A stretch of 64,000 nt of DNA from Desulfosediminicola ganghwensis (GCF_005116675.2 NZ_CP050699.1:1-64000); one strand, 5' to 3'. Positions 17,815 through 27,799 are shown, counted from the stretch's first letter. A program made the numbers and translations. The notes: generated by a model from the sequence alone, not told the origin.

Positions 17815-18453
17815 TCAGATACCCAGGCAGTTCTCATTTTTATAAAAAAATGATGTGCACCATCCCCGGGTACTCAGGGCCCCCAGCCCCCAAAAGTCCA
17901 AGCGCTTAAACCCTGTCTCAGCCATTATCTGATAACCGGACTGATAGTGCTCTCTATCGCTGTTATCGACAATGACCACCCCTCTATCACGCAGGGCACC
18001 AAGCCCGTTTTCCATACAGGCAACCCGTCTTCTGCCATCTAACACCAGGATATCAAAGCTGTCCCTGTAGCATAAAATTTCCTCCTGGTAATCACTGTCA
18101 CCCCCTTTATAACGCCTCAGCAGATAGGTAACATTGTCTGGTATCAGTCGCCGATACCTGGCATACCACTCTTTGTCATGCTCACAACTCACCACCCTTT
18201 TCACCCGTTTACTCCACCAGAGCGTCGAATTACCGCTTCCATATTCAAAGATCTCCATCTCCGACTCTAACCTGGGTGCAAGAAACTCAATTGCAGGATA
18301 GGTGAGCCACGGTATCGGCTCGCCCCTGCAGTCGACCACCTCTCCACCTTCCATTGAACGGAGCCAGCCAGTGGATTCCAGGTAGCCCGGCTCCCTGGCA
18401 AAATGCAACACCGTTTCGGCCACAGCGCTCTCCTCACTATTCTTGGCACTCAA
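17815..18453 (-). CDS. SAM-dependent methyltransferase-like protein
   Basis: 212 residues with a class I Rossmann methyltransferase pattern. Motif I is IFEYGSGNSTLWW, a second acidic strand is VVSCEHDKEW, and a later strand is FDILVLDG with VVIVDN. Such proteins occur beside polysaccharide and lipid genes. The start is a TTG whose last two bases share the TGA stop of the preceding gene (TTGA), with AGAGGAG upstream, so it is translationally coupled to the large ACP-ligase-acyltransferase fusion. A role in modifying the product of that enzyme is inferred; the substrate is unknown. Confidence 0.75.
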   Translation of the reverse strand: MSAKNSEESAVAETVLHFAREPGYLESTGWLRSMEGGEVVDCRGEPIPWLTYPAIEFLAPRLESEMEIFEYGSGNSTLWWSKRVKRVVSCEHDKEWYARYRRLIPDNVTYLLRRYKGGDSDYQEEILCYRDSFDILVLDGRRRVACMENGLGALRDRGVVIVDNSDREHYQSGYQIMAETGFKRLDFWGLGALSTRGWCTSFFYKNENCLGI

Positions 18454-21341
18454 ATCTTCCGCTCCTCTACTGGTTTTTTTCCACCCTCGCTTTTCACCTG
18501 CCGCAGAGATCTGTACTCACCCGAAAGATCGGGTTCCCCAAGCCGGGTCAGAATTTTATGGCGGGTCATGTTCTTCAGTTCTATCGCCCCCTGCCAACCC
18601 TTTTGCTCCGTTGTACAACTGCTGCAAATAGTGATCCGGATAATGCCACGCCTTGGAAACCAGGAACCTCCCCGCAATATATTTCGGGTACCACTAATGA
18701 CTATGGGAATAATCGGCAGCCGTTCTTCACTGGCCAGCACGAAAGCACCAAGCTGAAAAGGCAACAAACCCGGCATTCGCTGCAAGGTTCCCTCGGCAAA
18801 AAACAGCGGCCTGCTCCCTTTATGAATTGCCTCACCAATCGCCCGGGCATCCGCCACCCCCTTTTCCGCATCAAAACGCTCGACCAGATGCACCTCCAAC
18901 TTCTTTAAAGCCGGACTCAGAAACCAATTCCTGCCAAGTTCCGCCTTGCCTACAAAATTGCACGGCTGAGGCAGTATACCGGTCAAGACAATTGAATCGA
19001 TATAGCTGGTGTGGTTACTGACCAGAATGAATCTCCCACCGTCAGGCCAATTTTCACCACCGACCAGGTTAGCCTTTATTCCTGTAATTTTAAGCATAAA
19101 CCGCACCGCAGAGGACGCCACCTTCCAGGCGGGTCTGCCCGCCGGCACGACCATAATCGCACACCACACCGCCGCTCCAACCAGACACAGACTCAACCAG
19201 CAGTAACAGGCAAAGGCTGTGGCGACCATTCTTCTGCTGAGGCGCCGCATTGTCGGCACTACTCCAGCCAGGGCCATACGCAATAATTGTAACCAGACCG
19301 CAGCCTTTTTCTGCCCGACATGACCACTCTCATAGAGCATGCGACACGCTGCCCTGCGTATCTTGCCACTTGAGGTTTTTAATACCGTCCCCGGACCTGC
19401 TATAACAATTTCATCCGGCGGCAATCCAAGCAGATCCATGGTGGCGGAAACGATATCTTTTTTCATTCTCAGCAATTCACCATCTTCTTTAAGGCGCGAT
19501 TCAGTCAACACCACCAGCCGATCCGGACTGTCGCTGCTGTCCCGGGTGGCAAACACCGCAGTGCAGCCTTTACGGATCCCGTCAATTTCACCGATAACTT
19601 CCTCGAGTTCGTGGGGATAAATATTTCTACCAGCGCGAATAATGATATCTTTCTGCCTGCTGGTGAGATAAATCTCCCCTCGCACCATATAAGCTAGGTC
19701 CCCTGTTTCCAGCCATTCCCCGCAAAAGAGTTTTCTATTCTGCTCCGCATTTCGATAATAGCCACCGGTTGAAGACGGCCCCTTGAACTGCAGGCGTCCC
19801 TCCTGCCGCTCCGGCAATTCCCTGTCGTCACTATCCACAACCCGCAACTGATGGCCAGGCAATGGTCTGCCGCAGCAGACGAACTCCAGAGCATCACCGG
19901 TCTCATCTGCAACCGTTTCCGCCATCCCGATTGAAGTGAAACAGTTCCGGTCCACCCTGTCGATCCGCATCCCCGTTCCGGGTTCAGGAAAGGCAAGACC
20001 GACAGTGGATTCAGCCAGGCCATACACCGGCGCCATAGCATTGGCCGAAAATCCGTATGGTGCAAATCTATTGACAAACTTTCTCAGCGTCGCCGGCAGC
20101 ACAGGCTCAGCCCCATTAAAAGCCAGCCGCCAGCTTGAGAGATCAAGCCCCGCCAGATCTTCGTTGGCAATGCGGGTGGCGCAGATCTCAAAACCAAAGT
20201 TGGGGGAAGCCGAGAGCGTTCCTCCATATTTTTCTATTGTACGTAACCACCGAACAGGCCGGGCCAGAAAAGCCAGAGGTGACATAACCACCAGCCGGCA
20301 ACCATGGCACATCGAGCCGAACCAGGCGCCGATCAACCCCATATCATGGTACAGAGGCAGCCAACTGACGAACCTGTCGCTGGTGGTGACCCTGCAGACC
20401 TTGCCCATGGCAGCTATATTGGCCAGCAGATTGCCATGCGTCAGCACAACCCCCTTCGGGTCACCTGTAGAGCCGGACGTATACTGGATAAAGGCGATAT
20501 CTTCTCTCTGCGGCTCCCAGAATATCCCGGAAGAACCACTCGCCAGTTCACCGGCAACAACGATTTTTGCCAGTTCAGGAACCTGGCTTTTCAACAGTCT
20601 GCCCACCGCCCTCACTTCCGGCACGGTGATGAGTATCCTGGCTCCTGCATTGGCAAGAATCCGACGGTGACGACGTACATGCTCCTCTATCTGGGTAGGC
20701 CGGGCCGGCGGATAAAGCGGCACCGGTATACCACCAGCAAGCATCACGCCCATAAAACAATAAAAATACTCGGCACTGGTTGGCAGCATTATAGCCACAG
20801 TGTCACCCCGCTCCAGCCCCGACCCATGCAATCCGGCGGCAACGCGCATGGCCTCTTGCCACAAGCGGAGGTAACTGATGTGAAACTCCCGGTCATCTTC
20901 AAGCAGGGTGATATGTTCAATTTCAGGCTGCGTCCGGGCATAGCTGTAAAGCACCTCCGGCAGGCTTGCGGCTGCTGAAAAGTTGAGCATATGCCGTTTA
21001 TCCGAAGCTCTACTTTCCACCCCGGCTGAGACTTGGGCAATTTCACTTGCCATGGCCGAGACTGCAGAATCAGGGCGACTGTCTGCCATGCTTCGCAGAG
21101 AGCGTAAGAGGTCCCTGGGCGTTTGTGCCGAGGCCAGTACTTTTTCCGGGAAATGAATCGAAAATTCTCTTTCAAGCCGTGTCAGCAGTTCCATTCTGGC
21201 CAGACTGTCCAGCCCGAGTTCACGGTCCAGTTCGGAATCGAGAGTAATTTTCAACTCTGAGGTCCCGGCCGGATGAATTTCCCCTACCAAGGCGGTAACT
21301 ATTCCGAGCAATGTGGACTGTATGGAATCGGTATCATTCAT
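18450..21341 (-). CDS. ACP - fatty acyl-AMP ligase - PlsC acyltransferase fusion
   Basis: About 963 residues in three enzymatic modules. Residues 1-90 are an acyl carrier domain with the phosphopantetheine serine in GLDSLARM (Ser about 46). Residues 120-690 are a fatty-acyl-AMP-ligase-type adenylation domain (YTSGSTGDPKG, LPLYHDMGL, YGLAEST, TGDLAYM, GRNIYPHELEE). Hydrophobic segments near 705-740 follow. Residues 755-930 are a PlsC-type acyltransferase with NHTSYID (HX4D) and FAEGT. One chain could therefore activate a fatty acid, load it on its own carrier and transfer it to a lipid acceptor at the membrane. The ATG at 21341 starts the carrier domain; a GTG at 21401 is less likely. Confidence 0.88.
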   Translation of the reverse strand: MNDTDSIQSTLLGIVTALVGEIHPAGTSELKITLDSELDRELGLDSLARMELLTRLEREFSIHFPEKVLASAQTPRDLLRSLRSMADSRPDSAVSAMASEIAQVSAGVESRASDKRHMLNFSAAASLPEVLYSYARTQPEIEHITLLEDDREFHISYLRLWQEAMRVAAGLHGSGLERGDTVAIMLPTSAEYFYCFMGVMLAGGIPVPLYPPARPTQIEEHVRRHRRILANAGARILITVPEVRAVGRLLKSQVPELAKIVVAGELASGSSGIFWEPQREDIAFIQYTSGSTGDPKGVVLTHGNLLANIAAMGKVCRVTTSDRFVSWLPLYHDMGLIGAWFGSMCHGCRLVVMSPLAFLARPVRWLRTIEKYGGTLSASPNFGFEICATRIANEDLAGLDLSSWRLAFNGAEPVLPATLRKFVNRFAPYGFSANAMAPVYGLAESTVGLAFPEPGTGMRIDRVDRNCFTSIGMAETVADETGDALEFVCCGRPLPGHQLRVVDSDDRELPERQEGRLQFKGPSSTGGYYRNAEQNRKLFCGEWLETGDLAYMVRGEIYLTSRQKDIIIRAGRNIYPHELEEVIGEIDGIRKGCTAVFATRDSSDSPDRLVVLTESRLKEDGELLRMKKDIVSATMDLLGLPPDEIVIAGPGTVLKTSSGKIRRAACRMLYESGHVGQKKAAVWLQLLRMALAGVVPTMRRLSRRMVATAFACYCWLSLCLVGAAVWCAIMVVPAGRPAWKVASSAVRFMLKITGIKANLVGGENWPDGGRFILVSNHTSYIDSIVLTGILPQPCNFVGKAELGRNWFLSPALKKLEVHLVERFDAEKGVADARAIGEAIHKGSRPLFFAEGTLQRMPGLLPFQLGAFVLASEERLPIIPIVISGTRNILRGGSWFPRRGIIRITICSSCTTEQKGWQGAIELKNMTRHKILTRLGEPDLSGEYRSLRQVKSEGGKKPVEERKI

Positions 21342-21443
21342 GATGAATTTTAGCACATCCCATAATCTGCAGGCAAACAGATGCTCCGCAACTTCGCGCA
21401 CCTTTCCCTGAGAAAATTCTTGGTAAAACAGTCTATTATACGA

Positions 21444-22688
21444 TTACTTCGCGGGCACTTTTTTCAACAACCAGCCACCGATAAGAAAGAGCAGCAGAAT
21501 ACTCAGCACGCCCCATCTGGTTTCACCTGTCAGACGCCCCACCACGCCCATGAGCAACGGACCGGTGATAGCCGCAAATTTGCCGAATACATTATAAAAG
21601 CCAAAATATTCAGCACTTTTTTCGGCAGGGATAAGTTTTGCATAATAACTGCGGCTCAGCGCCTGAATCCCTCCCATGGATGAGGCGACCAGAAAGGCGA
21701 TCAACCAGAACAAGGTACTCTTCACCGTGATATTTTCCACAGATGGCAGGGAAAAGCCAATGAGGGTGGCCAGGCTGAAAAGACCGATACCCGCCAGCAA
21801 CATCGTTTTTGTGGTGAAGCGATTCGCCAGTTTACCGAAAATAAGGGCACAGGGAAATGCAACTATCTGGATGAAGAGCAGAACTGCAATCAGCATCACC
21901 ACCCCGAAACCCAGGTCCCTGCCATAGGCCGTGGACATGGAGATAATGGTACCCACCCCATCGATGTAAAAGAAATAGGCCGCCAGAAAGAGAAACACCT
22001 GCCGGTGCTGCCGAACATGATGCAACGTCTGCCAGAGCCTGGTGAATGCGTCACGTACAGGTTTTGCGGATGGTTCTATGCCATGTGTCTGCTGCACATT
22101 TTTCAACATCGGCAAAGAAAATAGGAGCCACCAAAGCGCCACCACCACAAAACCGGTCTTCACGTGCAGCGTCGGCAACCCATCTGCCATACCACCGTAA
22201 AGAATCAGACCGGTCACCACCAAAAATGGAACCACGCTGCCGATATATCCCCAACCATACCCTTTGGCCGAGACGACATCCATTCGCTCCCGGGTCGTAA
22301 CATCTGTTATAAATGCATCGTAAAAGATGTTGGCCCCGGCCCAGCCTACTCTGGCGACCACAAAAATCGCCAGGCAAAGTAACCATTGTCCGGCCTGGGG
22401 AATGGTCAAGGCCAGGGTGGAGCATATACCGACCAGCAGGAATCCTGTAAAATAGAGCTTTTTACGGCGGTGGTAATCGGCCAGTGCCCCAAGCATCGGC
22501 GCCAGGATTGCCAGAATCAGCGATGCCGTCGAATTGGCGAACCCCCAGTTCGCGGTGGAGATGGCTGCAGGTAGATCCTGTGCGGCATAGTCCTTAAAAA
22601 AAATAGGCATAATCGCCGTCACCATAACCAGCACAAAGGCAGAGTTGCCGACATCGTACTGAACCCAGCTTCGCTCTGTTCTGGTCAT
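21444..22688 (-). CDS. UMF1-type MFS transporter
   Basis: About 414 residues with 12 membrane helices, inner membrane. The N-terminal RSWVQYDVGNSAF matches the UMF1/Atg22-like family signature W-x-x-YDxANSAF. The loop DYHRRKK follows helix 3, and NIFYDAFITDVT is also typical. The substrate is unknown. The frame stays open about 100 codons further upstream, but the ATG at 22688 begins just before the family signature. It is followed after about 100 bases by the fusion gene on the same strand. Confidence 0.85.
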   Translation of the reverse strand: MTRTERSWVQYDVGNSAFVLVMVTAIMPIFFKDYAAQDLPAAISTANWGFANSTASLILAILAPMLGALADYHRRKKLYFTGFLLVGICSTLALTIPQAGQWLLCLAIFVVARVGWAGANIFYDAFITDVTTRERMDVVSAKGYGWGYIGSVVPFLVVTGLILYGGMADGLPTLHVKTGFVVVALWWLLFSLPMLKNVQQTHGIEPSAKPVRDAFTRLWQTLHHVRQHRQVFLFLAAYFFYIDGVGTIISMSTAYGRDLGFGVVMLIAVLLFIQIVAFPCALIFGKLANRFTTKTMLLAGIGLFSLATLIGFSLPSVENITVKSTLFWLIAFLVASSMGGIQALSRSYYAKLIPAEKSAEYFGFYNVFGKFAAITGPLLMGVVGRLTGETRWGVLSILLLFLIGGWLLKKVPAK

Positions 22689-23081
22689 TGTCGTTGTGCT
22701 CTTCACCTGCGTCAGGCTCCTTTTTTTTGAGAAACGCTCACACATCCTGCCGTCGTGGTGCTGCATGCCCGATATATCGTCTATATCCAACCAGTAACTA
22801 TTCAATATTGCCAGGAACTTTATCACAGCTAAATGATTCAGGCAATTTTCCTTGATGCGTGTGGTGGAAACCTCTACCTGACAAACGTCCACCTCCTGGA
22901 ATAATAGTGTGCAACACTGACCCAATATAATCAAACACGCCAAGCTGCTCCGAAGCGTTAATTCTTGCATCGCGAGGTCGACAATTTCCTTTATGCTCCA
23001 TATACTCTGCAACGAGTGGGGGCATCATCGGGTGGATTGCATGATGTTCCGCGTTGTTCCTCCAGCTCTTCGGAGTAGATC
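22689..23081. other. Divergent intergenic region
   Basis: About 390 bases between the UMF1 gene (minus) and the aminotransferase gene (plus). It must hold both promoters, but I see no convincing -35/-10 pair, hairpin or small gene in it. Confidence 0.4.
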
Positions 23082-24380
23082 ATGAATGCACAACTGGATA
23101 GATATATCCATGAGGTTCACCTCAACCTCAACGTCCGCGGTCTCGGTATTTCCCCCACCCTGGCCATCAATGAACTGAGCAGGAGCCTGGTAGAAAATGG
23201 CAGGAGTGTCTTTAAACTTGGCCTCGGCCAATCACCGTTTCCTGTGCCGGAGCCGGTGGTCCAGGCCCTGCGTGATAACGCTCACCAGAAAGATTATCTG
23301 TCAGTACATGGGCTTGAACAACTTCGCAAGGCCATCGCCACCTACTTCAACAATCGTCATGGGCTGCACGCAGACTGGCGGAGTATCCTGATTGCTCCAG
23401 GTTCCAAAGAGCTGATGTTCCTGCTGCAACTTGCCTATTATGGCGATCTGATTATTCCGATCCCGAGCTGGGTGAGCTATGCGCCCCAGGCGCACATCGT
23501 TGGCCGGCCCGTTCGTTGGATTAAGACCAGCAGGGAAAATGGCTGGCTTATCACCCCTGAAGATCTTGAAAGGATCTGCTGCAGCGATCCGACCAAACCT
23601 CGCGTCGTGGTACTCAACTATCCAAACAACCCCACCGGCAGGACATACTCAGAACAGATGTTGCAAGAGCTGGCGGCGATCGCCAGAAAATACCACGTAA
23701 TCCTGCTGTCAGATGAGATCTATGGCGAGCTGAATTTTTCCGGAAACTACTCTTCCGTTGCCAGATATTATCCGGAAGGGACCATCATCAGCAGCGGCCT
23801 CTCCAAGTGGTGCGGCGCCGGCGGCTGGCGACTTGGCCTGTTTACGTTCCCCGATGAACTGGACTGGCTCAGGCAGGGAATGGCTGCTGTCGCCAGCGAG
23901 ACCTACACCTCCACCAGCGCCCCCATCCAATACGCAGCTGTGCATGCTTTTGACGGGGGAAAATGGCTGGAATCGTATCTTAAAAACAGTCGCAGAATTC
24001 TTGCCGCTCTGGCAGAATATAGCCGGCAAAGACTCGAAAAGGCAGGAGTCCTGGTGGAGAAAGCACAAGGCGGCTTTTATCTCTTCCCGGATTTCTCCCA
24101 GACTAATCTGCTTGACAGGAGATCGTTCAATTCCTCCGAGGAATTCTGCAACAGTCTGCTGCAGGAAACCGGTGTTGCCATTCTGCCAGGCTCCGCCTTT
24201 GGCCTGAACGGCGATAATATCCTGGCCAGACTTGCCTTTGTTGATTTTGACGGTGCCCGGACACTCCAGGCACTCGCCGACCTCACCGACGAAGCAGAAC
24301 TGGATGAAGCCTTTCTTCTTACCCATTGCGAACGGGTCACCACCGGAGTAGAGAGAATATGCGATTGGCTGCACTCCTGA
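23082..24380 (+). CDS. PLP-dependent class I/II aminotransferase
   Basis: 432 residues, fold type I. Substrate-binding strings are KLGLGQSPFPVP and NYPNNPTG, the cofactor aspartate lies in LLSDEIYGEL, and the Schiff-base lysine is in SGLSKWCGAGGWRLG. It is longer than AspC by an N-terminal helix of about 35 residues and a C-terminal extension ending CDWLHS. An amino-acid:2-oxoacid aminotransferase role is likely; the substrate cannot be assigned. GGAG lies about ten bases before the ATG. It stands alone on this strand ahead of a Nudix gene. Confidence 0.88.
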   Translation: MNAQLDRYIHEVHLNLNVRGLGISPTLAINELSRSLVENGRSVFKLGLGQSPFPVPEPVVQALRDNAHQKDYLSVHGLEQLRKAIATYFNNRHGLHADWRSILIAPGSKELMFLLQLAYYGDLIIPIPSWVSYAPQAHIVGRPVRWIKTSRENGWLITPEDLERICCSDPTKPRVVVLNYPNNPTGRTYSEQMLQELAAIARKYHVILLSDEIYGELNFSGNYSSVARYYPEGTIISSGLSKWCGAGGWRLGLFTFPDELDWLRQGMAAVASETYTSTSAPIQYAAVHAFDGGKWLESYLKNSRRILAALAEYSRQRLEKAGVLVEKAQGGFYLFPDFSQTNLLDRRSFNSSEEFCNSLLQETGVAILPGSAFGLNGDNILARLAFVDFDGARTLQALADLTDEAELDEAFLLTHCERVTTGVERICDWLHS

Positions 24381-24497
24381 ACCAAAGTACTACCCTGCCA
24401 CGCTGTTGCGCTGATCTTTCAACCAAAATTTGTTACAATTCCCACAGATAAAAACACGCCTTCTCTATTCACCACCGCTGTCTCAGGAATTTACAGC

Positions 24498-25043
24498 ATG
24501 AACTTCTGTTCCCATTGCGGCCACAAGGTTATCCAGAGCGTCCCGAACGGCGATGACCGCTCTCGTTTCGTCTGCCCCAACTGCGGGACGATCCATTACC
24601 AGAACCCAAAACTGGTGGTGGGCTGCATTCCCGAGTGGCAGGGGAATATCCTGCTCTGTAAAAGAAATATTGAACCCCGGCTGGGGTTCTGGACACTACC
24701 GGCCGGGTACCTGGAAAATGGGGAAAGCGCCAGAGAAGGTGCTATCCGTGAAACCTACGAGGAAACCTGCGCCAGGGTCAATGACCTGAAGGCCTACTTT
24801 CTTGCTGACCTGATCCCGATCAATCAGCTCTACCTGATGTTTCGCTGCAGCCTGGTGCGCCCTGCTTTCAGAGCAACAGCCGAAAGCATAGAAGTGCGGT
24901 TATTCAGCGAGGAGGAAATCCCCTGGAACCAGATTGCCTTTCCTGTCATCCACACAGTACTCAAAAGCTATCTGGATGATCGCGCGCAGAGTTCATTTCC
25001 CTTTCGCAATCAACGCCTGACCCAGATAATGCATTCAGATTGA
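24498..25043 (+). CDS. Nudix hydrolase with zinc ribbon
   Basis: 181 residues. The N-terminal zinc ribbon is CSHCG...CPNCG, followed by the string YQNPKLVVGCIPEW, typical of a short NudC-related subfamily. The Nudix box is GYLENGESAREGAIRETYEETCA; the final glycine of the classical box is replaced by cysteine, as is usual in this subfamily (EEACA/EETCA). Probable substrate is a nucleotide diphosphate such as ADP-ribose or NADH, not determined. It is convergent with, and abuts, the NRDE gene (no gap). Confidence 0.85.
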   Translation: MNFCSHCGHKVIQSVPNGDDRSRFVCPNCGTIHYQNPKLVVGCIPEWQGNILLCKRNIEPRLGFWTLPAGYLENGESAREGAIRETYEETCARVNDLKAYFLADLIPINQLYLMFRCSLVRPAFRATAESIEVRLFSEEEIPWNQIAFPVIHTVLKSYLDDRAQSSFPFRNQRLTQIMHSD

Positions 25044-25826
25044 TCATTTTGGTTTGACAACAACAGAATGACTCACTTCACCAACGTTGCTCCAGCCATC
25101 GGCTGAATGTTCAAAGCTCTTTTCGGTGAAAAAGATGTCATCGTTATAATCAATCAAGAGTACAGAGGAAGAGCGGGTGCCATAATTGCCACTATGGATA
25201 AAAAGTGAGCCAAGCAGTCGCTCCCAATCAAGTCCCACTCCGGTATCCGGCAACTGCTCATCCGGGGGGTGCACGTTGTTTGTCAGAGCAACAAAGAATT
25301 GCTCCCTGTCGGGCAGCGCAGTTGCGGCCAGGAGATTCTTCAACAAACGTTTGCCGAGAGTCACTTTAGGCCATGCCGTATCAAGCAGATGGTTGGAAAG
25401 CCCGTAGAGACCCGGACCAAGTCGCCTGCTTTTCATGGTTACATTGGAAAAGTAGCAAAGTTCCTTGCTATCTCCCAAAAGCAGGTTGAACGGATTATAG
25501 AGTGAAGACGTTTCAGCAAACCCGGCCAGAAATAATGAAGGACTTTGCCCGGAGCGAAGGTAATCGAGCACTATCTCTCCGCGGGACGGCGCCGCCGCCA
25601 GTTGACATGTGGGATCACGGTAATTGGTAATGGCCCCGACGCGGCCATCGCCGCCTGTCACCAGCCAGCTTCCACCTGCTTTCAGGTCCCGGCCACCAAG
25701 AATGTTCTCACCTGGGAAGTTATAGCCAAGAGGGGCCGTTGGACGATCGAGGAACTCATCCCGGTTGGCGGCAAAAATCAACTTGAATCCCGGATGATAT
25801 TTATAGGCGAAGAGAATAAGGCACAT
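25044..25826 (-). CDS. NRDE family protein (TANGO2 homologue)
   Basis: 260 residues. It starts MCLILFAY and carries the family-naming motif NRDEFLDRPT at residues 21-30, then GGRDLKAGGSWL. Eukaryotic TANGO2 and bacterial relatives have been linked to heme trafficking; a conserved Cys2 suggests an Ntn-hydrolase-like N-terminus. Full family length. AAGGA lies upstream of the ATG. It converges with the zinc-ribbon Nudix gene. Confidence 0.87.
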   Translation of the reverse strand: MCLILFAYKYHPGFKLIFAANRDEFLDRPTAPLGYNFPGENILGGRDLKAGGSWLVTGGDGRVGAITNYRDPTCQLAAAPSRGEIVLDYLRSGQSPSLFLAGFAETSSLYNPFNLLLGDSKELCYFSNVTMKSRRLGPGLYGLSNHLLDTAWPKVTLGKRLLKNLLAATALPDREQFFVALTNNVHPPDEQLPDTGVGLDWERLLGSLFIHSGNYGTRSSSVLLIDYNDDIFFTEKSFEHSADGWSNVGEVSHSVVVKPK

Positions 25827-26155
25827 GATTTACTCATCCTTCCGGATGCCGGAAACGGCCATTCAGCCCGGTTTCAGCTTCCCGACCGGCAGCTGACACA
25901 TGGATACCGAAGCCCCTGTGATATGTTGCATTTTTCAGCACAGCGGTTACTGTACAATTGGTACCGTAAGCATCCAGGGCGCATTTTTCATGAACATTGT
26001 GCCAAAGTAAAGAAGGTATCGGCTTAGATGAGCGGTTCAGGCAATTATTGGTGATTGTTTAATTTTCACAACACTCGCAATGTTCTCTGAAACTGCCGTG
26101 AAAAGAATCCTCCGGGCTATGTTTTCATGATAACCATCAGGACAGGCTTGACACT
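25827..26155. other. Divergent intergenic region
   Basis: About 330 bases between the NRDE gene (minus) and a Nudix gene (plus). TACAAT occurs near 25950 but without a -35 at good distance. I see no hairpin or gene. Confidence 0.35.
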
Positions 26156-26665
26156 ATGTCATCAACACCAGCTGCAGCAGTCGCGATAATACGGGTTAGC
26201 GAGCCCATAGACAGCTTTCTCCTGCTGCGCCGCACCACGAATCCGCACGACCCATGGTCTGGCCATTTCTCATTCCCCGGGGGGCGCTGCGAGCCCGAAG
26301 ACCGGCACCTGCTCGCAACCTGTATACGTGAGACCCATGAAGAGACCGGGATTTGCCTCTCTAAGGAGCTTGTCCAGGCAGAACTGACAGCAGCGTATGC
26401 CGGCAGCCGCACCGACTCAAGAATCCTGGTGCAACCATACCTTTTTCAGCTGCAGACCCGCCCGAAGCTCAAGCTTGATCCCCGGGAAATCCAGAGTTAC
26501 CGCTGGCTCGATGCCACCATGTTTCAAAACAGGGCACTCCATGTAAAAGCCGAGGTACTCCCTGATCATTATTTTCCCGCCTTACCACTGGATGACTACT
26601 ATCTCTGGGGCTTTACCTACAGGCTGATCAGCGAGGTGTTGGCCGCGGAAGAGATTTACAATTAG
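26156..26665 (+). CDS. CoA-pyrophosphatase-type Nudix hydrolase
   Basis: 169 residues. The Nudix box with the upstream CoA-type signature reads PHDPWSGHFSFPGGRCEPED then IRETHEETGI. The extra PWSGH-x-x-FPGG segment is typical of NudL/PCD1-like enzymes that split coenzyme A or its acyl forms to phosphopantetheine and 3',5'-ADP. The motif and length agree with the family. Substrate by family only. It is probably monocistronic; the next gene is on the other strand. Confidence 0.82.
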   Translation: MSSTPAAAVAIIRVSEPIDSFLLLRRTTNPHDPWSGHFSFPGGRCEPEDRHLLATCIRETHEETGICLSKELVQAELTAAYAGSRTDSRILVQPYLFQLQTRPKLKLDPREIQSYRWLDATMFQNRALHVKAEVLPDHYFPALPLDDYYLWGFTYRLISEVLAAEEIYN

Positions 26666-26747
26666 TCAGGTGGTGACAGTACAAATCACAAAAACACCCG
26701 ACCACAGTCTATTTCGCAAACCATCCTGTTTCAAAAAACACGCTGAG

Positions 26748-27461
26748 CTATTCGCTGCCAACAGTCTCTTTTAAGAAACTTCGCAGAAAAGTAATGTGCT
26801 GGAGCATATACCGGCTGGCACTGCCGCCGTCATTGCATTTGATGGCATCTAAAATCTTAAAATGCTGCTGGTCGATAATTTCGAGATTATTGTTCTTTTC
26901 ATAGAGCATCACGTGCAACTTGTTAATGCCATGGAACATATAGTCATAAAAGCGGCGGGTCAGATCGACGTGAACAGAGTTGTGCGTGGCATAGGCGATC
27001 CCCATATGAAATTTCATATCCGCCTCTTTTGCCATCTCCCGATCCTGATGCATCTCGTTCATCTCGCAAAAAGCAGCTTCCAGAAGAGCGATGTCCATCT
27101 CGTTGGCCCGCTCCGCAGCCAACGCCACCCCCTGGCACTCCAGGCCAATGCGCACCTCCATGAGTTCATCCAGCGAAGACTGGTTAGGTGACATGGTATA
27201 GGCCAGCGGATTATTCAGGTCCCTCGCTCTGGGAAGTTTGACGAAGGTCCCGTGCCCGGCCCTATGTGCCACATACCCCATATCCACAAGTCTGCCGATT
27301 GCCTTTCGCACCGAAGACCGGCTCACCAGCATAACCTCGGCAAGTTCTCTCTCCGAGGGCAATTTATCCCCAATCTTCAATTCTCCCCGGTAAATCGATT
27401 CCCGAAGTTGTTCAAAAACCAGGTCTGATATCTGCTGTTTTTTTACTGGTGAAAAGCCCAT
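26748..27461 (-). CDS. GntR/FadR family transcriptional regulator
   Basis: 237 residues. The N-terminal winged helix has the GntR pattern (GDKLPSERELAEVMLVSRSSVRKAI). The C-terminal FCD ligand domain (about 80-232) has the metal-binding acid/histidine set (DMKFHMGIA, DQQHFKIL, MLQHITF). FCD regulators commonly sense hydroxy-acids, sugar acids or acyl compounds. It is divergent from the DUF2867 gene at 27800, which is a possible target. The LarA/MFS genes lie about 4 kb away, so a lactate-type ligand is conceivable but not shown. Confidence 0.87.
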   Translation of the reverse strand: MGFSPVKKQQISDLVFEQLRESIYRGELKIGDKLPSERELAEVMLVSRSSVRKAIGRLVDMGYVAHRAGHGTFVKLPRARDLNNPLAYTMSPNQSSLDELMEVRIGLECQGVALAAERANEMDIALLEAAFCEMNEMHQDREMAKEADMKFHMGIAYATHNSVHVDLTRRFYDYMFHGINKLHVMLYEKNNNLEIIDQQHFKILDAIKCNDGGSASRYMLQHITFLRSFLKETVGSE

Positions 27462-27799
27462 GAAATTCTATATAAAACCGGCACCCGTAACCTGTCTCGA
27501 ACGTGCTGCGGATTCCGCAAGACAAACCAGGCCAAAGATGACATAAGTAATAAATTTGAGTTGTTACCTTCCGAAATGGGTCAAGGGGAAATTGTTGCAG
27601 TTCTGCCCATGCCTGCGGTTTTGCCAACGTATCAACAATACCTGAATCTCTGAGAATTACAAGCTCACCGCCAGCGGCAATCACTCTTAGTCACAGCTAT
27701 TTGCTACAATCAGCTAATCTGCTTACAATCATATAAGTATGCATTTTTCCACGGCGCTCAGCTGAATGCAGTCAACCATCGATAGGAGCGAAGTCAGTA
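27462..27799. other. Divergent intergenic region
   Basis: About 340 bases between the GntR gene (minus) and the DUF2867 gene (plus). It holds the promoter at 27701-27729. No GntR-type dyad (TGGT-N3-ACCA) was found by eye. Confidence 0.4.
27701..27729 (+). promoter_or_regulatory. Putative sigma-70 promoter of the DUF2867 gene
   Basis: TTGCTA (27701-27706), exactly 17 bases, TACAAT (27724-27729). It lies about 70 bases ahead of the start at 27800. Confidence 0.5.

Noticed and set aside
22689-23012. Extension of the UMF1 gene upstream of 22688
   Set aside because: The extra 108 residues have no membrane or family pattern, and the family N-terminus begins just after 22688.
25545-26027. 160-codon plus-strand frame overlapping the NRDE gene
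   Set aside because: Antisense of the well-supported NRDE coding region; no independent evidence.
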